From positions 124,001-188,000 of the forward strand of contig JABYQU010000031.1 of NCBI GenBank assembly GCA_022264855.1: a DNA stretch of 64,000 bases, in the 5' to 3' direction. Source of the DNA: Lenzites betulinus (taxonomy: Eukaryota; Basidiomycota; Agaricomycetes; Polyporales; Polyporaceae). Below, piece after piece: positions 48,324-58,931 of the stretch (positions are counted from its first letter, which is position 1; every line of letters starts with the position of its first letter). The translations under genes and the position numbers were made by a program. The notes below the pieces were generated by a model. The model saw only the letters and a list, made by a program, of their open reading frames with translations. It made no database searches and was not told the origin of the DNA.

Positions 48324-48760
48324 GTGCCTGTCGGACCTAGTCGAGAGCGTGACGGGCGCGCTGTACATGCGCGATGGCTTCTTTGAGGTCGGTGTCGGCC
48401 GCTTCTTCGATGCGGCCTTCAAGCCGTTCATGGACGCGCACGTCGCCTGAACGCGCTCGTACAGGTGATGGGTGAGTATTTTCTCCCTGTCTTTGGGCAG
48501 ATGGGGGTGGAGGCTGAATTTGTGAGCAGCGTGCGTGTATGATGAGCTCGTTGCAAGTGCGACGGACTTGTCGGCGGGGATTATGACATGCAAGGTCGCG
48601 CTGGCGGCGCTGGACGCGCTGATGCAAGCCCCGGAGCTGCTCCAGCATCCATGTGACTGTGGGTCTGGGGGCACACGAAAGCCCCAGCGGCGGCCGGAGG
48701 AGTCGATGCAGGGCGACGCAGAGGCGGTGAAGGTCGGGGAGGCGATGGAGGTACTACCGG
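48324..48760 (+). pseudogene. Possible Dicer C-terminal (RNase III) fragment
   Basis: A short frame reads CLSDLVESVTGALYMRDGFF, then VGVGRFFDAAFKPFMDAHVA and a stop. This resembles the C-terminal RNase III helix of fungal Dicers, where an ADxVES-x-x-GALY motif is followed by a FFD...KPFxDxH segment. After a short gap the frame YDELVASATDLSAGIMTCKV-ALAALDALMQAPELL ends HPCDCG, like the last helix and CDC tail of Dicer proteins. Helicase, PAZ and first RNase III domains are absent. The match is short and by eye only, so another RNase III-like protein or chance is possible. Confidence 0.4.
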
Positions 48761-49259
48761 ACGCAGAGCAAGTAGAGGCTTGCGTCATTCTGGAGACTAT
48801 TTCTAGGGCAATGCGGGGGTACATATTAGGTTTATGGTGTATGTGTCACCGAGAGACAATCTATGCGGCGCGGGCGGACTTGCTCCTGCAACCAGCGCAG
48901 AGGAGTCAGCACAAAAGTCAGGCTCAGGAGAACACGGAACGACGTACAGCTGGTAGTAGGCGGTGACCGGTGACGAGGGGGATGCCGACACCAAAAACGA
49001 GCTGAAACGCACCTCGACGCCGAACGACGCCATCCTGTCGTAATTGAATGGAATGTGCTGCTGGAGGGGGTAAATACGGCGTCCCCATCAGAGCGCACGC
49101 GCCGACACATCTTGTACTCACCGCTGTGCATGGAGCGCACGGGGGCCCCGCGCCCGCGCGGGCAACCTGGACGGAGGTGGAGATGATCTAAGTGGTGGTC
49201 GGAGAGAGAACGGTCATGCGGGCCGGCCGAGCGAGATGTGTTTTAGATCGCGCAGACTT

Positions 49260-49310
49260 AAGCGCTTCGAAGAGCTCAGCGCTCAGCGCTCAGCGCTCAG
49301 CTCTTAGCTC
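49260..49310. repeat. Short GCTCAGC tandem repeat
   Basis: Four to five consecutive copies of a 7-8 bp unit (AGCGCTC), ending in AGCTCTTAGCTCGC. Confidence 0.7.
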
Positions 49311-50039
49311 GCCCGTATGTACCTCAGAACTGTTCTGCAAAACGATTTGTTTGTGTCATACGACAGTATAGAATACATAGAATGAGCCTTAATACTTCGT
49401 TTGCGCTAGTAATTTATGCCTCACATGTTATGGGACGGTTTGTCTGGCTTCTTTCGGGCGCCCAAGCACCCAACAAGCGCCAGTCCACTCACTCGTCGGA
49501 AGCTCTTCTCCCGGCTTCAAAGCTTCACTCATCACTCACTCACTCACTCAAGTACTCACTCACGCGCGCGCCTCTTGCCAGTCTATCCCAAACGCCCTTT
49601 GGTTGGTACGCATTGGATTGTCCGATCATTAGGGGGCTATATACGCTCACTATTTGGATTTGGACTCAGATTTTGGGAAGTTTGGCATCATCGCAGGCGG
49701 GGAGGGATCAACGCCAATACCGAAGTGAAGGCCGAGAGGTTTTTGCAGGCTTTGTGGGAGGGCCCTGGTCACTCGACGCAAACAGGGGATACTGTTTATC
49801 ACGCACAGCAAGTTGTAAGCGAGATGCTACAGCTTGTTATTGGATACAGTGGGTGGCTGGGTGGTCTGATATACCATGAACAGCATGTTCATACAAAGAC
49901 GACGTGACTGCGCATGTTGTCTAGAGTGTGGCTTCAGCCCGATACTTCAATGAGCTGGTCTGAGCGTGTGGTAAGGTTTCCGCGTCGTGCACGCTGGGTT
50001 TCCTATGGGAAACGAGAAAGCTCGGAAATCAAGAAGTGG
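49311..50039. other. No gene supported
   Basis: Two overlapping + strand frames (49,382-49,907) have no recognised domain and cover an ACTC microsatellite (about 49,525-49,565). Confidence 0.35.
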
Positions 50040-51130
50040 CTGTGCTTCTAATTCTGAAAGGTATGAGGCCGTAGGGCTTGGCGTTCCTCTATGGCAGCGA
50101 TGAACTGCGCGGAGCGGAGACGCAGATCCTGCGGGCACTCATCAAAGTGCGCGCCGCGCGGAACTCTTGATCGAGCTCGTCCGTGGAGCAGGGGCGCGGG
50201 CATTACGGGTAGGTCATGAAGAACACGTCGGCGAGACCCTGTATGTCGCCGTCCTCGGCGCGGAAGGGACGCATCTGTGGCGGAGAGCGCAGTCAAATAT
50301 ATACGCGAGGAGCGGTTAGCTTGCCTGCTGGATACCTGGTTGAAGTCGATGAGGTAGTATCTGGCGCATCCGGGGATGCCTGAGCCGGCGACGACGAACT
50401 CGATCTCGCGCCCGTCGTACCCGACCTGCCAATGTATGCGCGAGAGTATTGCGCCCATGCCCGCCGCGACGTCCTCCAAGGGTGAAAGCGTGTCCGCGTC
50501 AGATTGCGCGACGAGGGCCGTGTAGCGATTTATGTCGAGCGGGAAGTTGGCCGAATTGACGAAGCGCGATGGGCGATAACTTTGCCGAAGTAGAGGTGGC
50601 ATAGTAGGGGGGGTCGGGACGTCCTGCACGGTTGCGTGGGCTGAGTAGAATAGGCCGCGCACGGTGTTGACCAGACGAGGGAGCAGCGCGTGGGCGCGGT
50701 CCATGATGTATGCGGTGCTGCCGAAGTGCGTGAAGAGGGCGCTGCTTAGAACTTGGCGGGGCTCGCGCCGTCTGCGCGAAGGAGGAGAAGGGGAAAAGTT
50801 GATAACTTCTTGTATCGCGGGGTCGTGGTACTAAGCGTGCGGGAGGTGGGCCGCAAAGAGCGCGCGAGAAGCGAGGGAGCTGAGACCTAAAGCGGAGGGC
50901 GCCGTACATGAGGGAGAACTCGGCGCGGAGCTCGGCGGTGCGGAGGGACACGTGGACTACTTCGTAGACGAAGGGCTGGCCGCGGAGGGAGTACACCGTT
51001 GCGAAGTATGGCGTGCCGAGTGCAGCTGGAGTGAGTCCTGCACGGATACCTGATGCACGGCCGGCGACGAGTCCCTAGCTCTCCCCCATCAGAGTGGCTG
51101 GAAGCGAAGGGTTGCTGTACGCACTTCATA
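50040..51130 (-). pseudogene. DUF3669-like gene copy, broken
   Basis: Minus-strand pieces resemble the DUF3669 (PF12417) proteins common in fungi. In order they are: AELRAEFSLMYGALRF (about 50,930), LLPRLVNTVRGLFYSAHA (about 50,690), PSRFVNSANFPLDINRYTAL, GMGAILSRIHWQVGYDGREI-EFVVAGSG, CARYYLIDFNQ (about 50,350) and an AQFIAAIEERQALRP end (about 50,080). Frames change between the pieces, and the usual DPYYPRP motif is degraded. It is the third decayed host-like gene in this 5 kb block and supports repeated capture. Confidence 0.6.
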
Positions 51131-51662
51131 ACCCGTACACGAGCGCGAGGGGCCGGGTTGCGCGGAGGTGTGGCCGCTTGAAAACTTAAACGTTTGAACA
51201 CCCAAATTGAAGTAGGCACTCAGGTTCGTCTTAACCGCCATATGTTAGTTCCCTAATTACGAACCCGAAGTGGAATATGACATCACATACTGTCTTAGGA
51301 TCCTATGCATGGTCGCCTTGTTGACCTCCTACTTGGAGGTCCAGCACGAGCGAAGCGTCGTCGTTGTCGTTGTCGCGGATGATGTGACAAGGAGTCTCGA
51401 CGCAGAAGAGGACGCAATGCAGCGCGTGAGGATCGAGAGAGAATTCTCGCGCATGAGGAGCATATCGAGCACGACTGTATTGGTGAGAAGGGCGTGCGCG
51501 ATGTGCTGAATCCTAGTGAGTAGGACCTCCGTCCAGAAAAGAGATTCTTACTAGCGCTCAAGCGCTCACTGAGTGATCACTCATCACGACTTCCACGAGG
51601 CAGATACTGACGCAGCCGCTGCACTTCTCTTGTCACTCTTAACAAGTCTTCAAGCTTCATAT

Positions 51663-52778
51663 ATGCCGGTTGACGAAAAGCACGATCCATTCGATCCATC
51701 CCGTTTCGACTTCGAAGATACATCCACTGCTAGTGAGTACTAGAACCGCACATGGCGTACATGTGCGTAATTGTTCGCTCTGCTAACAACGCGCGCGACT
51801 GGCGTAGTTCGTCGACAAGTCCATTTCGCACCCGCTGTTTCTTCTACCGCCGCAGACAATCCGGCGACTCAGACTTCCAGCGTCCCTAGTGCCAATCTTT
51901 CTCGATCAGCCGACTCTACGCAATCATCGATGTCTAGTGGACGTGGAGGGGCCAAGAAATCCTCCGCCTGGTCAAGCCGATTTTTTGGTGGTCGCTACTC
52001 GGTCCTCTGGCTCACCTCGGTGACTGCTGCCCTGTCGTTCGTTACCGCGCTCATCGCAATGTGCCAACCCTCCTTTGCCGCCATCGTTCAGGAGTCGCTC
52101 TCGTCCTTGGGCCTGCGAGGCACTTCCCGGACGATTAGTCCGGCGATCTACGACCACGTTCAGCAAGCAATCAGGATCGCTTTCGAAAGTACGGTGCAAC
52201 CTCGCGATTTCGCCCTTGCTTCTGAAGGTGCCCAGGTGGTGCCTGCACTCACGTCTCGAGTCGACTTCATCGAGGGTGGGAGCCAAAACCTCCCGGAGAA
52301 CGTCTTGACGGAGGGACTCCATCTCGAGTCCTGCTGGATATTCCCTAGTCCCCGGATGCAGATAGGAATTCGTTTCCGCGAGCATCACTTTATGCCCACT
52401 CACATCGCTCTCGACATGGGTATCTCCTCAGGCTTTCGAGCGATCATGCAAGCTCCGCGTCATGTCGTGCTATGGGGCCTGGTCGATGGAAATGCCAAGA
52501 GACTAGCGTACGAAGGAAAACTCTCGGAATACCGCAAGAGTGTTGCGCGGCTTGGGACAGGACCTGCCGAATCTCTGGGATACACATTCCTGGCGCTGGC
52601 CGAATTCGAGTTCGATCCGTATGCTGCCTTTCCTTTGCAGACTTTTCCTGTGGCCGATGCAATCGTCGATGCACAGATGACGTTTGGGGTGCTGGTTTTG
52701 GAAGTACGGAGTAATTGGGGAGGTAGGACAACGACCATATGTCGTGTCCGTGCTCTTGGGGATATACGGGTGGTCTGA
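51663..52778 (+). CDS. SUN-domain protein
   Basis: Exon 1 (51663-51732) and exon 2 (51808-52778) join through a 75-nt intron into 346 aa. The N-terminus is acidic then Ser-rich. One membrane segment follows (SVLWLTSVTAALSFVTALIA, about aa 88-107), then a short linker and a C-terminal SUN (Sad1/UNC-84) domain (about 150-345). SUN landmarks: PRDFALASEGAQVVPALTS, SCWIFPSPRMQIGIRF, APRHVVLWGLVDG, LGYTFLALAEFEFDPYAAF and FGVLVLEVRSNWGGRTT. Family members sit in the inner nuclear membrane and bind KASH tails in the perinuclear space, linking nucleus and cytoskeleton. The reading frame is intact, unlike the neighbouring captured copies. It could be captured host cargo or a long-term element gene. 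Confidence 0.8.
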
Positions 52779-53301
52779 AGGCTCTCGGTATGTCTTTGTT
52801 ATCTAGTCTTACGTCATTCAAGCTGATAGAGCATTCGCCATGCCCAGTATGTGCCGTAGTTGAATTGTCTCGCCACTTGTGTATGCAACATACTATGTGC
52901 AGTTCAGAGTCCGGAGCCGAAATGTCCGTAGTCCATAGCGAAAGTATATGTGAGTCCTACGTATGTATCGCGCATATCACAGTAGATGAAAGCCAATTAC
53001 TATGTGAGTGTTGTCTGGCGAGCGACGCGTTTTCTTAGCTCAAGCATGTAGAACATATCCATGGGATGCTAACTTAGGTTGATCACACGAGGCCAAACGG
53101 CTGCGAGACACGCCCAAGGACCCCGGCATTTACGGATGTGGACGTCTCGGGACGCCGCGCTGGACAACGGTGTCCCTGGGAGGCACGCGGCGAAAATAGA
53201 CGCCCGTCAGACAAAGGTTATTGACGGTGAGTGCGTCTTTAACCTTGGAGTGATCGTCCTGCTTCCGGTGCTCGTTCCTCCCCCGTTTCATATCTCTCAA
53301 T
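52779..53301. other. Intergenic region between SUN and accessory genes
   Basis: No long conserved-looking frame. It should hold the SUN terminator and the accessory-gene promoter, but I cannot point to specific signals. Confidence 0.3.
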
Positions 53302-56300
53302 ATGACAGACAGCGCCGACATCTCGCCGACAACCACCGCAGAGGGCTCTACGGCCTCGGGCGCGGTGCAAGGTAGTACAAGCGACGTCATGGTGAATGCC
53401 CGTCCTAGCGAACCAAACGCAAACCGCGCAGGAAGCAGCCAGACTTTGCAAGAATCACTTACAACACTCTCGAGCCCAACACCGTCTGTCAGCTCCGTGG
53501 TCAAACACGCCAAAGCTGGGAAGAAGCGCGCCACAGCTAGTGACACTGAAGACGAAGCATTTGACCATGAGAAGTCTGCGAAGACCGTCGAACGGGTATG
53601 GAATCTAACTCTGAACTTGTAGAATGCTGGGCTAATTCATACTCTGATGCATAACCGCTAGAGTTGGGCTCCGCCGTTGAGTCTCAGGAAGCAAACGCAT
53701 GTCTCCCAACATCTGCAGTTGTCTGCCGCAGCACCGGCTCGCCCCGTCGTGGATGCTCTCCGTCGCTCGGTGCCTTCTTCAGCACAGCCCAAGACTCCTG
53801 AAAGACGCCACGGCTTGGTGAAGGTAGGTTTAAGAGTCCTCGATACGCAGACTCCTCTCTAACGTCAGCCGGTGTTTGCAGAATAAGCTTTCTACGCGTC
53901 CGCCACGCTCTCCCGACAGCGACTGGTCTCAATCTGAGAATGAAGAGCTCGATAACAACGACATCCCTCAGGTAGTAATACAGTCCAGAACTGCGCGCCC
54001 TGCATTTGTCTCTTCATGCTGACTCCTTCGACAGGTCGGATATCCAATGGTGGGGCAACCACAGCTACCTCCAAATGTGGACGTCATGCACATGGTTCAA
54101 CCCGTGTTTGCCGCTTCGATGCAGCCTGGCCACCCGCAGGCTGTTCAGGTTCAGTATGCCCCTCCCTATCAGCCTCAATACGTACAACAATACCCCACGC
54201 AATATATGCCACCCCAATTTTTACCACAACAAATGGTATACTCGGCGCCGCCCATGCAGTTCAACACCCCCCAGGCGTCCCCTGCTCGTGGCTTCAACCA
54301 TGATACTGAGCAAACACCGCGACCACGTCAGCCAACAGCGCGCCCCCAATCGACGTTACGCACCCAATCGACATCGCGCACCCAACCGACAGCTCGCACT
54401 CAACCGACGGCGCGCACTCTACCGACGGCGCGCACTCTACCGACGGCGCGCACTCAACCGTACGCGAGAAAGAACCGCCGGAACGTACAGGTGAGTACGA
54501 TTAACTTGCTCGACCCGCAATTTGCTGACAGCGCGCCTGGGCATGGCTACTACTCTAGCTTGAGATTGAACCTATCAAAGCCAAGTTACGAGCAGTCAGA
54601 GTCGCCGGAAAGAAAAAGGCGTCGGCAATGCTGTTGGATGACGTGAGTAGTTATTCCGCAAGCTCCTGCTAATGCCTCCCACTCACGCTGGCCCGCAGGA
54701 TCTGCACTCGAGCGACTATGCAGATGGTTCGGATGCGAGCATAGACGTGGACCCCCAAGCGCACCGCCAACATGACCCAGATGACGGGATGTTCGACGAA
54801 GAGTTTCAAGGCATCCCTTCAGGCTCCGTAGGCGCTTCAGACAGCGAAGGGGACGACGCCGCCGAGCGCATGGCCGTCGAGCGTATGGCCGTCGAGCACA
54901 TGGGTAACGACGAGGGCATGGATCAGAACGGAGAGTATGTAACTGCGGATGAGGAAGAGCATGATAGAGATGCAGAAGATGACGCGAGCGTCCAGGTACG
55001 CTGATTTTGTTGATGATAGCCTTGACATCTTGACAAACATGACTACCCCCTTCGTCCAGGGCCAAAGTTCTCAACAATTCGTACCCTCGACTACGACGCC
55101 TCAGTACACACCCCCCACTCACTCTCGTCGGAACCGCCGCGGCCAGGAATATCATCAGGTATGCTCCTACGCCATCGTAATGAAGGACCTCGCTCACAAT
55201 GCTCATTGCTAGACCGCGGAGGAAGGCCGCTCGACTGGCTCCAACGATATGCCGCAAAACTTTGCGGTTATGATCCTGGACAAGTTCCAGAGCATCAACG
55301 CGTCTATGCAGGAAAGAGATGAACAAAACCGCCATTTCCAGTACGTGCCCAACCTATGCATCCAGGCTTCACTCACACATATCATCTCAGGGAGCGCGTG
55401 GTAGGAAGCATCAACAAGCTGTACAAGAAGATCTCCGACGTGCAACATGTAGCTCCTGTCGTCGCTAAGCGCGAAACGAGGGAACGTCGACAGCGCGCGC
55501 CGCGAGGGATGTTGTCCCGTGTGATCGCTCAGGGGCAGACGTCCACAATGACTCCCCAAGAGAGCGCCAGGATGATCCAGAAGGAGAAGCTGTACCTCAA
55601 GAAGCTCCAGGTACGGGTCGGGTCATTCACAAGAGTGTGCGATAGCTAACACTCGCCTGCAGAGAGTCGTACGCACTCAAACCAAGTCTATGCTTGGCTT
55701 CAAAGGCAGAGACTACAAGACTATGGCACGACTCAACGGAGCCCTCACGGACGCCGAACTCGAAGCATACGAGGCGAACCAAGACCCCAGCTACTTCGCG
55801 ACGCGGAGGTTCCGTTTGGACTTCACTCGGTCTTGGGGAGACTTCCCTTTCAACATCGACGCGCGCGACCACTTCATCCATACCCTCATACGTGATTTCG
55901 AAGGCGGCTCGTACAAAAGCGCAGGTATACCGTCGCGTTATATCACCGAGGGCCACATCGGCGCCGCGTTCGACACCTACATCGAGACCTGTCGTGTCAA
56001 TTTCCGTCTCATCGCGACGCCTCTCGATGAGCAAGAGCACGAAAGACGGAAGCAGAGGGCGAGAAAGAACTCACGCAAAAATACAGTACGTGCTTTGCTA
56101 TATGCGTAGCGATGACATGATACTGATAACTTCCTTAAAGACATTCGTCACACGCGAAGCCGTCTTACTTGAAAACGGCTGGAGCCATCATCTCGACCTG
56201 TTCGCTCGCATCAAGCCTGAATACATGAGTGGCGACGAGACCGACCGCGATGAGGATGACAAGAGGATACGCCCTCATTCGTTCACTGGGGAAGAGCCCG

Positions 56301-56617
56301 AATGGATGAGCGAAGCGTACAGGGAATTCATGCACACACTCGATGACTGGCACTACGACAAGTGGGCCAACGGCGTCGACGGAGAGCTCAAGGGCGGTAA
56401 CCCCCCGCGCACGCGCAACTTCTGTGGTAAGGTTGTCAAAACGAAGGCCCCCAAGGGACTCTGGCGGAACTGTTACAACGCTGCCTGGCTTGCGCAACTC
56501 AAGCCTTACCAACGTCGCGGGCTTCATGTGATCGAAGAAGACTACAACTTCGAGCTACCAATGTTGGGGACGGAGATGGGAGGGAAGGGCGATGAGGACA
56601 TCGAGATAGACGAATGA
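53302..56617 (+). CDS. Accessory protein of the giant element (909 aa)
   Basis: Eleven exons join in frame: 53302-53595, 53662-53823, 53882-53971, 54035-54490, 54559-54642, 54699-54995, 55060-55158, 55213-55340, 55391-55610, 55663-56085, 56141-56617. The N-terminal third is Ser/Pro-rich, and exon 4 is Gln/Pro/Tyr-rich and ends in about seven PTARTQ-type repeats. An acidic stretch follows (exon 6), then a helical region (VGSINKLYKKISDVQHVAPV). The C-terminal part appears folded: RTQTKSMLGFKGRDYKTMAR, TREAVLLENGWSHHLDLFAR, an MSGDETD acidic turn, and NCYNAAWLAQLKPYQRRGLH. The last block recalls hypothetical proteins that accompany tnp2 transposases in Agaricomycetes, so a TnpA-like DNA-binding helper role is possible but unproven. 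It is intact and points toward the right TIR. Confidence 0.75.
54328..54465 (+). repeat. 18-bp coding tandem repeat
   Basis: About seven copies of an 18-bp unit (CCGACGGCGCGCACTCAA type) inside exon 4 of the accessory gene, each encoding a PTARTQ-like hexapeptide. Units near the centre are most alike. Confidence 0.8.
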
Positions 56618-56827
56618 ACAGTGTGATGGTGCGACTCTTTGTTGAATGCTATGTCTAACGTCTGTTGTATGTCCAGAAAGCGCGTGTCGTTGATGGTCGT
56701 TGCCCTGTGTGTACAAGTATCCGGAGGGTAATCAGAAATCAGTACCTTTGTTGACGCCGGGTGAGTTGTTCGGGCATTCATACCTTTTACTATACATGCT
56801 TGAGTGGGGATGTACGTCATGACATGA

Positions 56828-58924
56828 CGCCCTCAGCGTGAGCCGCGGGCATCGCGCCTGCTATGGGATGTATCGCGCTGATCTCTGCTCTCTCGTGGAG
56901 GCTGCGCGGTGCATTGCATATCATGCGACGAGTGTGTACGAAGCGCAAAGACGGCGCAGATACGACATGACCCGCCCGTTCGGGAGGACGCCGGTGTGCA
57001 TCCTCGCGGCGCGCGAGGACGAGATGCGGCGCCCTTTGGGACCCGTGCGTATTGCATACCGCAGATAACGCCGCAAATATCAGCGTGTGTAGCGGGCGCG
57101 GCAGGTATGCAAAACGTAGCTCGTTTTTGGGTCGTGCGGGGGCGCGCGGCAGGAAGGAGCGCCTTGGCTGCTCAGGCGAAGGCTGCGGTGTGAATTTACG
57201 CGTGAGCGACAGTCGACGCGCGAGGAGATGTCCGCGATGTTTGTGGGGCAGCCTTCGAGCGGCCGGAGGAGCCTTCGAGCGGCCGGAGGAGTCTTCGAGC
57301 GGCCGGAGGAGCCTTCGAGCGGCCAAGGGTCCGCGTGCGTTGTGGGGAGCGCTTTGGCTGCTCAGGCGAAGGCTGCGGTGTGAAGTTACGCGTGAGCGAC
57401 AGTCGACGCGCGTGGAATGCAAGGAGCACGTACGGTGCGCGAAGATATACTCGCGGTGTTTGTGGGGCAGCCTTCGAGCGGCCGAGAGTCCGCGTGCGTT
57501 GTGGGGAGCGCTTTGGCTGCTCAGGCAAAGGCTGCGGTGTGAAGTTACGCGTGAGCGACAGTCGACGCGCGTGGAATGCATGGAGCACGTACGGTGCGCG
57601 AGGAGATGCCCGCGGTGTTTGCGGGGCAGCCTTTGAGCGGTCGGAGGAGCCTTCGAGCGGCCGGAGGAGTCTTTGAGCGGCCGGAGGAGCCTTCGAGCCG
57701 CCTTCTTCAGTGTCGGTGCAGCGCGATGTGCATGTTGGCAGGAGAAATGGCGCGAGCGCGGGGTGCAGTTGACGTACGCGCCGGGTGTGCAGGAGAGTCT
57801 CATCGTCGCCGCGCACGGGGGGACTGGCGACCCGTGCATGTGGGTAGACCCGGCGTATGCGTGCAGTGCGGACATGGCTGCGTGTGCGCGGCACGACCCG
57901 CGGTCTACGTTTTTGGGTGCAGACGGCGCCGTTTGCGGGGACGCCTTGGCGCAAGGGTGGTAAGGGGGCGCGCGTGAGTGGTGAGGGGGCGCGCGTGGAT
58001 GGTGAGGGGGCGCGCGTGGATGGTGAGGGGGCGCGCGTGGATGGTGAGGGGGCGCGCGTGGATGGTGAGGGGGCGCGCGTGGGTGGCGCGGGACCGTGGG
58101 TGTGTATTGCACATCGCGCGCGAGGGCTCTCAGGGGTGGCCCAGCGTGCAAGGCGTGGTGCGGTGTCGAGGGAATGCCGCCGGGAAGTGGCGCGGCGGGT
58201 CGGGGGGCCGCGTGCCGTGGTATGGGGAGGCGTGGTGTCTTGCGGCGGGTCGGGGGGTCGCGTTGCGTCGTGTGGGGTCGCGTCGCGTCGTGTCGCAAGC
58301 TTACGGATATTTTACCTTTTGCTCTCATTCCTCGGGGCACGATAGGTAACCTTTACATGAGCCATATTACCGACACGGAAATGTCAGAGATACACTGTCT
58401 TACTCGTGCCTATCCAGCCCTAGAAAGCTGTGTGTTGCTTTGTCTTTCACCTTCCTTTCCAGATTATTTCAGCCTTGATGTAAGCTAAGCAATCCGCGCG
58501 ATTTCCGCAGCCAGATATGCTACATAAGCTGTGCACAATCTGATGGACGGATAATCCGTGGATAAGTAACCTATCCACAACATGAACGAATGCCGAAAAG
58601 GAGTACAAACCAAGACTAGCCGAGGCTAACAAAGCGCATTCAAGTTATGGCCCGGTTTGGCGACCGATGGTTTGACTTTCAAGTCCACTGTACGGCCCAC
58701 AGAAATTCCATACAAAGGCTTCGTTGCCCAGTCATTTCACCAGAGCGAACATGTCTGCTCTCAGCTTGCCTGTGGACGTTTGCGAAACGGCCGCGATAGG
58801 GCGGCTAAATCTTGACTATTCACTCCTACGAGTTTCTACTGATATAGCCCAGTCAGGAAAACTCTGGGTCCAATTTTCTATTCCTTCCCTCGCGTCGATT
58901 CCCAGCTCCTGCCTGTGGTGTTAC
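56828..58924 (-). repeat. Right terminal inverted repeat (2.10 kb)
   Basis: Inverted copy of 29,432-31,178 with about 350 extra bases. The excess lies at about 57,166-57,570. There a unit of about 160-185 bp (TTGGCTGCTCAGGC through GTGAGCGACAGTCGACGCGC to GGCAGCCTTCGAGCGGCC) occurs three times, against once in the left TIR. Short CTTCGAGCGGCCGGAGGAG arrays (about 57,250-57,330 and 57,625-57,700) also vary. Long open frames across this GC-rich DNA are not considered genes. Confidence 0.95.
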
Positions 58925-58931
58925 ACAAGCC
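58925..58931 (+). repeat. Right target-site duplication ACAAGCC
   Basis: Direct copy of 29,425-29,431, immediately outside the right TIR. Confidence 0.7.

Larger units (their letters stand above)
29432..58924. mobile_element. Giant TIR DNA transposon with cargo (29.5 kb)
   Basis: The unit is defined by long inverted termini (29,432-31,178 and 56,828-58,924) and a flanking 7-bp direct repeat ACAAGCC. The ends read ATTACACCACAGGCAGG and GTAACACCACAGGCAGG inward. It carries a tnp2-type transposase at the left, a 909-aa accessory gene at the right, and in between a coiled-coil membrane protein, a WD40 membrane protein, a SUN-domain protein, four unknown genes and a block of decayed host gene copies. 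Classical CACTA elements begin CACTA and duplicate 2-3 bp, which does not fit. KDZ elements duplicate 8 bp, which is closer. The exact superfamily is therefore open. Confidence 0.8.

Noticed and set aside
56817..58340. 507-codon minus-strand open frame in the right TIR
   Set aside because: It is Arg/Ala/Pro/His-rich, covers tandem repeats, and opens on both strands at once. The left TIR copy is interrupted differently. This is composition, not a gene.
29432..58924. Calling the giant element a Starship
   Set aside because: Starships use a DUF3435 tyrosine recombinase, lack long inverted termini and are described mainly in Pezizomycotina. None of these fit here.
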